Assembly: GCA_947501005.1 (NCBI GenBank)
Contig: CANMTU010000002.1
Location: 1-64,000, forward strand
Source: an uncultured Erythrobacter sp.
GTDB lineage: Bacteria > Pseudomonadota > Alphaproteobacteria > Sphingomonadales > Sphingomonadaceae
Length of the DNA: 64,000 nucleotides
Direction of reading: 5' to 3'
Shown here: positions 25,029 through 33,285 of the stretch, piece after piece
How the letters are laid out: each line of letters opens with the position of its first letter
Numbering within the stretch: the stretch's first letter is position 1
Made by a program: the position numbers and the translations under genes
The notes under the pieces: model-generated
Seen by the model: only the letters and a program-made list of their open reading frames with translations
The model's database searches: none
Told to the model about the DNA's origin: nothing

Positions 25029-26330
25029 CTAGCTTGCCGCTTGAGGGTGACGCCGCTTAGCGTAGCTGACAACGAAGGCTTCCCACATGCGCAGCCATTC
25101 CTTCTGGGTTCGTGGTTTCTCGATGTTGGGGCAACCGCGCCGGAACTCGGTAGCCATCAAATCCACATCCCACGGCGCACCTTTCGTCTTGCCCACTTCG
25201 AGGAAGGGTGCCTCGATGGTGCCATAGCGAATTGATCCTGTCGGGAACGCAAATGTCTCCACGGCAGGTGCGACCGCCCTGCCCTCCCGGGTTTCGTCGG
25301 CCTCGACCGATGATCTCGGTGCTTTCTTGGGCGAATGACCGACGAGCCGTAGATGCGTGCCCACCAGTTTTCGCTCCAGCGGCGCGGGAGAGGGATGAAG
25401 CACAACCTTTCGGCCCGAAAGATCGACGTTGGCATTCGGGTAGACCGAGGAGACGAGTTGCATCGTTTCACGCACCGTCTGTCGGAAGCGCTTGGTATCA
25501 GCGAGGTTGCCGAGATGCTTTGCGAGTTGGTCCCAGCTTATAACCTGACCCCGATCAGAGGTAATCCTAGGCAGTCGGTAAGCGAGATAGGTGTAGAGAT
25601 CGAGCGCGGTCGGGACACCCTTGAGTTCGCGCACGGCCACTTCGTTTAATGGCACGGCATGCTCAACCAGATGATTGTAGAAAATTTCCGACATGCGGAT
25701 TTCCCGGGCAAACGCACCATTGCGATCAAGTGAGCCGGCATATTCATTGGATATTTTGACGTCGCGAACGGCGAACGCGCTTTCGTCACTAGCCTGGCCA
25801 TCCCAACGAATTTGCCACTCACACGCTAGCAGCCGGTCGACCTGTTCGCGCATGAGGTTAGCAGTGCCGCGCGGACCATAGCTGACAGTCTTGTAGCCAA
25901 GACGCCGCATCCAATCAGTAAAGTTTCTTCCAAGATAAACATCGCGTGATCGTTTGGTCACGGCCTGAGAGAGCATGTAAATCAGAGCGACGCGAGGGTA
26001 GGATCCAAACGGTACACCCATGCTGCGAAGCTGCGTTTTTCCGTCAACGGTCTGGAGCACCGGGCGAGGATTGATGGCAAGTGCATACTTGCCATCCTCA
26101 CGGATGATCGGTGCGGTATCGTCTTTGGGTCTTTTCGTGGGTAATGACATCGCGCAAAGCGCCGAATGGAGAAATGCAGGTACTGGCTCCTCATCTTGGA
26201 CCCGCAGGAATGCGTCCATGGTAAGTTGCGTGCCGGCCTCCACTGCAAATGAGCGGACCTCGTCGGCGCCGCCTTGGATCATTGCGATCGCATATTGGTG
26301 CCCGATTGGCGCGGTGTTCTCGTTGCTCAT
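25029..26330 (-). CDS. repA: Plasmid replication initiator RepA
   Basis: 433 residues from ATG 26330, which has GGGGAGGA eight bases upstream; the track's longer start lacks such a site. It matches the RepA initiator family of alphaproteobacterial plasmids: FGSYPRVALIYMLSQAVTKRSRDVYLG, then FTDWMRRLGY and a winged-helix-like region (SEIFYNHLVEHAVPLNEVAVRELKG). It should bind the iterons in the adjacent gap and open the origin. It is divergent from parA. One iteron-like copy lies in its own 3' coding region near 25307, a position that could mediate handcuffing or autoregulation (inference). Confidence 0.88.
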   Translation of the reverse strand: MSNENTAPIGHQYAIAMIQGGADEVRSFAVEAGTQLTMDAFLRVQDEEPVPAFLHSALCAMSLPTKRPKDDTAPIIREDGKYALAINPRPVLQTVDGKTQLRSMGVPFGSYPRVALIYMLSQAVTKRSRDVYLGRNFTDWMRRLGYKTVSYGPRGTANLMREQVDRLLACEWQIRWDGQASDESAFAVRDVKISNEYAGSLDRNGAFAREIRMSEIFYNHLVEHAVPLNEVAVRELKGVPTALDLYTYLAYRLPRITSDRGQVISWDQLAKHLGNLADTKRFRQTVRETMQLVSSVYPNANVDLSGRKVVLHPSPAPLERKLVGTHLRLVGHSPKKAPRSSVEADETREGRAVAPAVETFAFPTGSIRYGTIEAPFLEVGKTKGAPWDVDLMATEFRRGCPNIEKPRTQKEWLRMWEAFVVSYAKRRHPQAAS

Positions 26331-26442
26331 CGCGAATCCTCCCCGCAGCCGTTTTGATACGCAGAATGATTCCACAACGAGCATGGAGTAATCAAGCCTT
26401 TTGGCGATTTCCCCGCCGACAACGCCGTCGAACTTCCAAAAA

Positions 26443-26775
26443 CACCGATGATCTCGGTGCAAAACGAGGCTTTTCTAACCCCTTCCCGGCCCTATCCCCG
26501 GATTTAATCGAATTCAAAAATTGAAAACGATTCGCGAATCGGATTCTTGAGGGAGATTCTTTAAGTAGGTATGCGCTCCGACATCATCGGTTGATCGGCA
26601 CCGAGATCATTTGCCGCTCGCACGCTGATCATCGGTGCGCACCGACATCATTGGTGATTATCGACAATCCATCCGGGAACTGCCGATCACTCGTAGGCCA
26701 GATGTCGCGACTGGTTCTTGTCGATGACGCGTCAGCCAGTTGCGCTACCGGTCGGCACGGAGATCATCGGTTGAC
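26443..26775. other. Iteron-type replication origin (oriV)
   Basis: The repA-parA gap contains repeated copies of a 17-18 bp element, consensus GCACCGAGATCATCGGT, in both orientations. The first is at 26443-26460. Four clustered copies have ATCAT cores starting at 26583, 26606, 26628 and 26647 (spacing 23, 22 and 19 bases). Another is at 26754-26774. Further copies lie in repA (25307) and early parA (26900). An AT-rich tract at about 26505-26575 with a perfect palindrome CGATTCGCGAATCG (26528-26541) is a candidate unwinding region. Iterons next to repA define the origin of this plasmid class. Confidence 0.75.
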
Positions 26776-26799
26776 TTGTAGATTTGATGGCCAAATATT
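26771..26799 (+). promoter_or_regulatory. Sigma-70-like promoter for parA
   Basis: TTGACT, a 17-base spacer and AATATT form a near-consensus promoter directed at parA. The iteron at 26754-26774 runs into the -35 box, so RepA binding there could repress parAB. Flanking arms CTTGTA and TACAAG make a possible ParA operator. Confidence 0.55.
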
Positions 26800-26856
26800 G
26801 CATACAGTTTACAAGCGGGTCAGGTTGAGCCCTCAAACTTCCAGATGGGACCCCGG

Positions 26857-28065
26857 ATGGCAATGCAAACAACACTTTCAAATAATCAACCGCCTTCGGT
26901 GACCGATGATCTCGGTATCCTCCACCGGAAGGCCGCGACCATTCTCAAGCGGCTCCGCGACGGCGTCATCGATCCTGCGACTGGACAAAAGGGTGGCCCT
27001 ACCTTCGCGATCTCCAAGGCCGCCAAACTCGTCGACCGGACCGCTTCAGCAATCCGCGAGGCGGAACGCGACGGCCGTTTGCCCGAACGTGAACGGACCG
27101 CGGCGGGCCATCGAGTCCAGTATACGCTTGAAGAACTTGATGAGATGAGAAAGGTTTTCGGTACGCGGCCTTGGCGTGAGCCTGAGGACACGCCTGCCAT
27201 CGTTTCAGTATCGAACTTCAAGGGCGGTGTAGGCAAGAGCACAATAGCTCTTCATCTGGCGCAGTCTCTGGCCATTAAGGGGTATCGGGTCCTGCTCGTC
27301 GACTGTGACAGTCAAGCCAGTTCGACGATGATGTTCGGCTATCGTCCCGACATCGATCTCGGCGAAAACGATACGCTTTACGGGCATTTCCATGACCCAG
27401 AACTCCTCGGCGTCCAGTCGATCATTCGCAAGACCCATTTTCACGGGCTCGATCTGATCCCGGCTAACCTCAAACTCTACAACCTCGAATACGAGATCGC
27501 TGCCCATCTGGCGCAAACCCGCAGTTTTGAGTTGATCGATCTTATCTCGGAGGCAATTCAGACGGTCGTTTATGATTACGATGTGGTCGTGATGGACCCG
27601 CCGCCAGCGCTTGGTATGGTATCAATGGCGGTTCTTCAAGCAGCCAACGCGATGGTCATTCCGATGCCGCCGAGCGTGATCGACTTCTCTTCGACAGTCT
27701 CGTTCATTGACATGGCGCGAACGACAATGGCACAGCTTGAAAGACTGCAAGGGAGGATGCGCCCGGCGTACAACTTTATCCGCATTGTGGCGAGCCGCGT
27801 GGACGAGAACAAGTCCATGCACCGGGAACTCCTTGCCATGATGCGCGAAGTATTCGGGGGCTCGATGATCGCGTCGGTCATGCCGACGAGTGCCGAGATC
27901 GACAACGCCAGTTCCCGCATGAAGACCGTCTTTGAACTCGAAAAGGCCGTCACATCGCATGAGGTGCACACGCGATGCCTGATCCATCTCAATGCGGTCT
28001 GCGATGATATTGAAAAGGACATCCTGCGAACCTGGGCGAGTCGGGCAGGGGAGGGGATGCTCTAA
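26857..28065 (+). CDS. parA: ParA partition ATPase with N-terminal HTH
   Basis: About 402 residues. An N-terminal DNA-binding region (FAISKAAKLVDRTASAIREAERDG) precedes a deviant Walker A motif VSNFKGGVGKSTIALHL, Walker A' LLVDCDSQASS and Walker B VVVMDPPPALG, so this is a type Ia ParA able to autoregulate. ATG 26857 follows GGGA at a proper distance; 26845 and 26863 are alternatives. It moves ParB-parS complexes over the nucleoid using ATP. An iteron copy is embedded in codons for VTDDLG near its start. Its stop codon is one base before the first parS-like palindrome. Confidence 0.93.
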   Translation: MAMQTTLSNNQPPSVTDDLGILHRKAATILKRLRDGVIDPATGQKGGPTFAISKAAKLVDRTASAIREAERDGRLPERERTAAGHRVQYTLEELDEMRKVFGTRPWREPEDTPAIVSVSNFKGGVGKSTIALHLAQSLAIKGYRVLLVDCDSQASSTMMFGYRPDIDLGENDTLYGHFHDPELLGVQSIIRKTHFHGLDLIPANLKLYNLEYEIAAHLAQTRSFELIDLISEAIQTVVYDYDVVVMDPPPALGMVSMAVLQAANAMVIPMPPSVIDFSSTVSFIDMARTTMAQLERLQGRMRPAYNFIRIVASRVDENKSMHRELLAMMREVFGGSMIASVMPTSAEIDNASSRMKTVFELEKAVTSHEVHTRCLIHLNAVCDDIEKDILRTWASRAGEGML

Positions 28066-28066
28066 T

Positions 28067-28082
28067 GTTGCCACGTGACAAC
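28067..28082. promoter_or_regulatory. parS-like palindrome 1 (GTTGCCACGTGACAAC)
   Basis: A 16-bp near-palindrome with one mismatched pair, starting one base after the parA stop. Its form fits the GTT-N10-AAC centromere sites known from repABC-type plasmids. It is likely bound by the downstream ParB. Confidence 0.7.
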
Positions 28083-28179
28083 ACTGGACGGCTTTCTTTA
28101 AAGCGCAACGGTTTGGAGCGCCGTCTTGTCTCCGCAAGATTGTCGGCGGAACCCGGCAAATCCGGTAGCGCGCGCGTTT

Positions 28180-28195
28180 GTTGCCACGTGGCAAC
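28180..28195. promoter_or_regulatory. parS-like palindrome 2 (GTTGCCACGTGGCAAC)
   Basis: A perfect 16-bp palindrome 113 bases from the first copy and 41 bases before the parB start, in the only long gap between parA and parB. The duplicated, almost invariant sequence in otherwise unconstrained DNA supports a centromere. Confidence 0.75.
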
Positions 28196-28236
28196 AACGA
28201 GGTCCGTAGCCGATTCTGCGCAGATTGGAGCTGCTA

Positions 28237-29220
28237 ATGGGTAAGGGTAACAAGGGCTTCGGGGCGTCGCTGACCGCTGGCTTGGATGAAGAGCAGGGCG
28301 ATGCTGTTGCTGCGCCAGCGGAAAGCATTATGGCGAGCCGAAGCGACACGCTTGCGCGCCTCGCTTCGGGAAAGGTTGTGTCCGACCGGACCGAGTTCGT
28401 CGACCCCGATCGCTGCCGCCCATGGCGACTTCACAATCGCGACCTCGATCATCTCGATGAAGGATCCTGCCGCGATTTGATCGATGCATTTCTGTCGGCG
28501 AAGAAGCAACGTATTCCTGCCGTTGTTCGCCGGGTTCGCGACGATCCGAACGTGGATTACGAGATTATCGCGGGAGTGCGTCGCTGGTGGACGGTCATGT
28601 GGCTCCGCGCCCACAACCACCCCGAGTTCGACTACCTTATCACGGTTCAAAGTCTAACTGACGAGGAGGCGTTTCGGGTTTCCGACATAGAGAACCGTGC
28701 ACGCAAAGACATAAGCGATTGGGAGCGCGCGCGCGAATACTCGGGAGCACTCGACGAATTTTACAATAGCAACCAAAGCCAAATGGCCGAGCATCTCAAT
28801 ATCTCGCGCTCGTGGCTGAGCCGCATGCTCGATGTTGCCCGACTTCCTAAGCAGGTTGTTGCCGGCTTCGCTGACACGCATGACATTACCGTTCGGATTG
28901 CGCGTGATCTGAAGCCGCTTACCAACGATGCGCGCGCGCTGTCCGCTATGACGAAAGAGGCTGAAAAACTGGTGGCCGAACGCGGGAAGGGCGCTAGTGC
29001 GCTGCCTGGACCGGCCGTCGCAAAACGGTTAGTTGCGGCGACCGTTGCGCAAAAGGCCCCACGCACGAGCGGGCGCTCGCGCATTATCGAAAGTGCAGCC
29101 GGAAAGAAGATGATGACCGTCACCCAAGGGAAGCGGGCAGGGGCGCTGACACTTCAGCTTCATCCAGGCGCGGACGCGGACAAAGACGAGATTTTGCGCG
29201 CCGTCGAAAGCCTGCTTTAA
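28237..29220 (+). CDS. parB: ParB/RepB centromere-binding partition protein
   Basis: 327 residues from ATG 28237 (GGAG six bases upstream). It shows the ParB-family N-terminal domain (QRIPAVVRRVRDDPNVDYEIIAGVRRWW, then FRVSDIENRARKDISDWERAREY) and an HTH (SQMAEHLNISRSWLSRMLDVARLP). The C-terminus is basic and Ala-rich with a short terminal domain. It should bind the two palindromes just upstream and be moved by ParA. Its stop codon overlaps that of the convergent DUF1612 gene. Confidence 0.93.
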   Translation: MGKGNKGFGASLTAGLDEEQGDAVAAPAESIMASRSDTLARLASGKVVSDRTEFVDPDRCRPWRLHNRDLDHLDEGSCRDLIDAFLSAKKQRIPAVVRRVRDDPNVDYEIIAGVRRWWTVMWLRAHNHPEFDYLITVQSLTDEEAFRVSDIENRARKDISDWERAREYSGALDEFYNSNQSQMAEHLNISRSWLSRMLDVARLPKQVVAGFADTHDITVRIARDLKPLTNDARALSAMTKEAEKLVAERGKGASALPGPAVAKRLVAATVAQKAPRTSGRSRIIESAAGKKMMTVTQGKRAGALTLQLHPGADADKDEILRAVESLL

Positions 29221-30287
29221 ATCGTTTTGCGATAGGAGCACAGCTGCACTTCAAGGGTCTCGCCCTCGTCCATGTCGTCGTCCAAGACTCCGAGCTCTTT
29301 CAGCTTCGCGTCGATTTCCTCCATCTGTCGATCGAACGCGCGCAAGGTCGCATCAATCCGCGGTAGTGGAGCACAGATCTTTCGCGGACGTCCTCGTGGG
29401 GCGTCGAGAAAACCGTATTCGATGGCAAGATCGGGGGCGAGGTAAAGCTTCCAGGCCTGCCGACCGGAAACTTCCGCGACGAGCTTGAACTCTGCCGCGC
29501 GGGCGAGCAGCTTGCCGGCACCCGAGATCGTCAGGCCGAGTGCAAGCTGGACCTTGCGGGGAGAAAGAGCGGGGCGTTGGGAGAGAAGAGCAAGCAACTC
29601 CGGCATCTGTCCTGGACGCCGGAGCTGGGCAAGGGTTTCTGCGGCCCGCGCCCGGTCGCTCTCGAGCCGCCGCAGCCTTGCTAACCCGTGATCGGCGGCG
29701 CTCGCCAGATGCTTCAAAAAGCGCAGCCGTATCGCCTGGCGATCGCGCGGGGCAAGTCGCCAGGCCTTGTCGTTGAGGACCAGGCAGGGGAGGGGGGTGC
29801 GAACTATCCCCAGCGCTTGCAGCAGGCGCGGAAGGCTTAAGGCGGGATCGGCGCTCCGGTCGCGCCGTGCATGATCCGCAGTCAGTTCCAACGCGCGCAG
29901 CAGCACGGGGCGTTGCGCCCAGTCGGCCGACAGCGTTCGGGGGTAGGAGACTAGTTCGCGCCAGTGTGGCACTTGAGATTTGGCTAGAGAGGCTTGCCAC
30001 GCGCCGCGTTGTCCGTCGTCCAAGATATTGGTCGCTAGAAGCGCCCTTTGAGGCAGGGGGACGTCCGTCTCACGCAAAAAAACATCGATTTCCTCGATTT
30101 CGACACCTTGTCCTTGCAGCGCAGCGGCAAAGCCTGTCCAGCTGGCTCGTTCAACCCACGCTTCTCGTACACAAGTGGCGGAAACCCGGGCATCAAGGCG
30201 AGCTATTGCGAAGGCCGCTCGTTCGAGCGCCAGCATTTCAGAAGCACCAAGATCGGGCAACGACAGATCGGTTTCAGCACTAAGCAC
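29217..30287 (-). CDS. DUF1612-like (RHE_PE00001 type) HTH protein
   Basis: 356 residues from a GTG at 30287. An N-terminal helical half (DVFLRETDVPLPQRALLATNIL) precedes a C-terminal HTH region LSPRKVQLALGLTISGAGKLLARAAEFKLV with a basic follow-on RGRPRKI. I recognise the pattern from rhizobial and sphingomonad plasmid proteins annotated RHE_PE00001/DUF1612, whose function is unknown. The DNA-binding look and the position beside parAB suggest a plasmid maintenance or regulatory role. It is convergent with parB. Confidence 0.7.
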   Translation of the reverse strand: MLSAETDLSLPDLGASEMLALERAAFAIARLDARVSATCVREAWVERASWTGFAAALQGQGVEIEEIDVFLRETDVPLPQRALLATNILDDGQRGAWQASLAKSQVPHWRELVSYPRTLSADWAQRPVLLRALELTADHARRDRSADPALSLPRLLQALGIVRTPLPCLVLNDKAWRLAPRDRQAIRLRFLKHLASAADHGLARLRRLESDRARAAETLAQLRRPGQMPELLALLSQRPALSPRKVQLALGLTISGAGKLLARAAEFKLVAEVSGRQAWKLYLAPDLAIEYGFLDAPRGRPRKICAPLPRIDATLRAFDRQMEEIDAKLKELGVLDDDMDEGETLEVQLCSYRKTI

Positions 30288-30344
30288 GAAGCTTCTTTAG
30301 ACTGAAAGCAAGGTTAACGTCTACCACGACATACCCGCAGTAGC

Positions 30345-30361
30345 GATAATGGCTGATTATC
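30345..30361. repeat. Inverted repeat GATAAT-GGCTG-ATTATC next to recombinase
   Basis: Perfect 6-bp arms around a 5-base centre, 40 bases upstream of the tyrosine recombinase gene. The size suits the arms-plus-spacer layout of a tyrosine recombinase crossover site or a small operator. Nothing shows which. Confidence 0.35.
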
Positions 30362-30401
30362 CACACTAGACATTCGTCTGCGCCTCGCCGAGAAGCGGCT
30401 T

Positions 30402-31544
30402 ATGAACGCCGTCATCTCCGTCCAGCTTGCGGCGCCGACGCCCGCATCCGAGGCCGATCGTCCCGTGGTGGAGGCGGTGACAGGTCTCGTATCGGCTGAG
30501 GAGTCGATCGACCGCGCCACCGTGGCGGCCGCGGCGCGGGCGTGGTCGGCCAACACCAAGCGCGCCTTTCTCGCCGATCTGACGCTGTGGAACGCTTGGT
30601 GCCGCAAGTGCCACACCGTGCCGGCGCAGGCGACCCCGGCGCTGGTCGCGGCTTGGATCCGCGCGCTTGCTGGAACGAAGACCGAGGGGGAGGGCGGTCC
30701 ACCCCTGCCGCGGCGCAAACCCGCCACGATTGCGCGTTATCTCGTCCATCTCGGCATGGCCTACCGGATGGCGGGGCTCGATGATCCAACCGCAGCGCCG
30801 CTGGTCAAGCTCGAGCTCAAGGCTGTGCGCCGCACGCGTGGCCGTCGTCAGCGCCAGGCGCGCGGGATCCGGTTCAAAGGTGAGATCGCAGATCTCGACG
30901 GCCCCGCCGCCGGCGTCTGCCTCGCACATCTCTTGCAAGCGTGTCGGCGCGATTGGCTCGGGCTTCGCGACGCGGCGCTTTTGCGCGTCGCCTACGATAC
31001 CGCCTGCCGGCGTTCCGAACTTGTTGCGATCGAAATCGACCATATCGAGGCGGGCGAGGGCGGGGCAGGAGTGCTGCATATTCCGTCGAGCAAGACCGAC
31101 GCAGAAGGGGAGGGGGCCTATGCCTATCTCTCGCCTACGACGATGGACGCGATCCGCCGCTGGAAGAAGGAAGCCGACATTCGCTCAGGGCCCCTGTTCC
31201 GACGGGTCGAGGTGCATGGCGATGGCACCGTGCGCGCGGTCGGCCAGAAGCGGCTGCATCCCAACTCGATCACGCTCATCTACCGCCGTCTTGTTCGCGC
31301 AGCGCACGCCAAGGGCTTGCTTGGGGCAATGGGCGAGGTAGGCCTTGAGGGGTGGGTCAAGGCAGTCTCGTCGCATTCGATCAGGGTAGGGGTGGCGCAG
31401 GACAATTTTGCGGCCGGGGAAGGTCTACCCGCGATCATGCAGGCCTATCGTTGGCGGGATGCCCGCACGGTCATGCGCTACGGGGCCAAGCTTGCTGCGC
31501 AAAGCGGCGCCGCCTCGCGGTTGGCGAAGCGATTTGCCGGATAA
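30402..31544 (+). CDS. Tyrosine site-specific recombinase
   Basis: 380 residues with a SAM-like core-binding domain (SANTKRAFLADLTLWNAWC...ATIARYLVHLGMAYRMAG) and a catalytic domain showing Arg in YDTACRRSELV, HSIRVG, and the YRWRDARTVMRYG box with the nucleophilic Tyr. The usual second His is replaced by Trp in WRDA, as in many XerCD-like enzymes. Its place in the replication/partition core suggests resolution of plasmid multimers into monomers, the classical helper of low-copy partition. It is not related closely to the small recombinases at 0.8 and 47.6 kb. Confidence 0.88.
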   Translation: MNAVISVQLAAPTPASEADRPVVEAVTGLVSAEESIDRATVAAAARAWSANTKRAFLADLTLWNAWCRKCHTVPAQATPALVAAWIRALAGTKTEGEGGPPLPRRKPATIARYLVHLGMAYRMAGLDDPTAAPLVKLELKAVRRTRGRRQRQARGIRFKGEIADLDGPAAGVCLAHLLQACRRDWLGLRDAALLRVAYDTACRRSELVAIEIDHIEAGEGGAGVLHIPSSKTDAEGEGAYAYLSPTTMDAIRRWKKEADIRSGPLFRRVEVHGDGTVRAVGQKRLHPNSITLIYRRLVRAAHAKGLLGAMGEVGLEGWVKAVSSHSIRVGVAQDNFAAGEGLPAIMQAYRWRDARTVMRYGAKLAAQSGAASRLAKRFAG

Positions 31545-31867
31545 GCTTTGAGCGCATTTCTTTGTGAGAGAATGACAGCTAAGCGCCCTCATATTGGACA
31601 TTTGATCGGTCTCGTCGCGATCCTGAAACCTGCCACTGGACTAGGTAGTAGCTGAGGGCGGCTTCGTGCCCTCAATTCGGAAATCGGAGATACAAATGCC
31701 GATCTCGAAAGCCGACATTCTCCAAGTGCAAGGCAGACTGTTCGCGTAAGGCTTTTGACAACACCAGATCAATGATCTAGCAGTTTGACTTCGGGCACTT
31801 ATTCCGGCGCCCGGTAAGGCAATGCGCCCAAGTCCGGCTCGATGAGCTGTGTGCGAAGGACGCGTTG
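31545..31867. other. 323-base gap before chrA with short leader ORF
   Basis: No full gene. A 17-codon ORF (31696-31749, MPISKADILQVQGRLFA) has a convincing CGGAGA site, so it may be translated: either a leader peptide or the 5' stub of a gene cut off when the chromate module arrived. The remainder holds no recognised site. Confidence 0.4.
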
Positions 31868-33262
31868 ATGAATTCTCCCGCTAATTCAGGTTCCGTAGAA
31901 CAAACTCCGATCCCGTTTTCCGAAGGGGTGCGTGTCTGGGCGCGCGTGGCCGCGTTGAGCTTTGGTGGACCAGCGGGCCAGATCGCGGTGATGCACCGCA
32001 TTCTAGTCGATGAAAAGCGCTGGATCGGGGAGAACCGGTTCCTGCATGCGCTCAATTACTGCATGCTCCTGCCCGGACCGGAAGCCATGCAGCTTGCCAC
32101 CTATATTGGCTGGTTGCTCCACGGCGTTCGCGGTGGCCTCGTCGCAGGATGCCTGTTCGTCCTTCCCGGCTTCCTCAGCATTATGGCGCTTAGCGTGCTC
32201 TATGCCAGTTTTCAGGAGGCCAGCTTCGTCCAGGCGATTTTCTTCGGCATTAAGGCGGCGGTGCTCGCCATAGTCATCGAGGCCCTGCTGCGCATCGGGA
32301 AAAGGGCATTGAAAACTTGGCCCATGTATCTGATTGCCGCCGCAGCCTTCGTGGCGATATTCGCATTCGATGCACCTTTCCCGCTGATTATCGCGGCCGC
32401 CGCGCTGGTCGGTTTTCTTGGAGGGCATTTCGATCCTGCACGGTTTCTGGTCATTCGCGCCCGTGAAACGACCGAGGACGGGGAGAGCAAGCCGGAAGCC
32501 GTGCTTCATACAGGCGGTATGGCGAAAGCGCAGCCTACATGGCGCGGAGCAGTCCGCACGGCCTTGATCTGGGGCAGCATCTGGGCAGCTCCCATAATTG
32601 CGCTGATCCTTCTTGTTGGCCCAAATCACGTGTTCACGGAACTGGCGGTTTTCTTCTCCAAGCTCGCGGTCGTGACATTCGGGGGCGCGTATGCCGTGCT
32701 GGCCTATATGGCGCAGGAAGCCGTGCAGACGCATGGCTGGCTTGCCCCCGGTGAAATGCTCGATGGGTTGGGCATGGCGGAGACCACGCCGGGTCCACTG
32801 ATCCAGGTCGTCCAATTCGTGGGGTTCATGGGGGGATATCGCGAAGCAGACATGTTAGGCCCGGTGGCTTCGGGCATCGCGGCTTCGGTCATCGTCACGT
32901 GGGTCACGTTCGTGCCGTGCTTCCTATGGATTTTCCTTGGTGCGCCATTTATCGAAAAACTGCGCGGCGTGAAGCTTCTGACAGCGGCGCTTTCGGCGGT
33001 GACGGCAGCAGTCGTCGGTGTGATCCTAAACCTTGCCATCTGGTTTGCGCTGCACGTTGCCTTCGCACGGCTTGACGAGGTTCGAGGTTACGGCGCACGC
33101 CTGCTCGTGCCGGACTTCGCCACGATCGACGTCGCCTCCGTCGTCATTGCCGCTGCGGCCCTGATCGCCATGCTGCGCTTCAAGATCGGGATGTTGCTCG
33201 TTCTCTTCGTGAGCGCACTCATTGGGTCGCTGTATTACCTCGCAATGATGGCTGGCACCTGA
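31868..33262 (+). CDS. chrA: Chromate efflux transporter ChrA
   Basis: 464 residues, about ten membrane spans in two homologous halves, the long form of the CHR superfamily. Each half begins with the family motif: LSFGGPAGQIAVMH and VTFGGAYAVLAYM; the second half has GLGMAETTPGPLIQ. The protein exports chromate from the cytoplasm. ATG 31868 has AAGGA upstream. The DUF1259 gene follows after 23 bases, a known pairing in chromate loci. Confidence 0.94.
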   Translation: MNSPANSGSVEQTPIPFSEGVRVWARVAALSFGGPAGQIAVMHRILVDEKRWIGENRFLHALNYCMLLPGPEAMQLATYIGWLLHGVRGGLVAGCLFVLPGFLSIMALSVLYASFQEASFVQAIFFGIKAAVLAIVIEALLRIGKRALKTWPMYLIAAAAFVAIFAFDAPFPLIIAAAALVGFLGGHFDPARFLVIRARETTEDGESKPEAVLHTGGMAKAQPTWRGAVRTALIWGSIWAAPIIALILLVGPNHVFTELAVFFSKLAVVTFGGAYAVLAYMAQEAVQTHGWLAPGEMLDGLGMAETTPGPLIQVVQFVGFMGGYREADMLGPVASGIAASVIVTWVTFVPCFLWIFLGAPFIEKLRGVKLLTAALSAVTAAVVGVILNLAIWFALHVAFARLDEVRGYGARLLVPDFATIDVASVVIAAAALIAMLRFKIGMLLVLFVSALIGSLYYLAMMAGT

Positions 33263-33285
33263 AATCACATCCAAGGAGAACTAAG

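Noticed and set aside
28065-28244. 59-codon ORF between parA and parB
   Set aside because: It runs over both parS-like palindromes and into the parB start; codon pattern and lack of ribosome site suggest chance.
32626-32639. CACGTGTTCACGG in chrA as another member of the 16-bp palindrome family
   Set aside because: Only one half-site is kept and it lies in cargo; likely chance.
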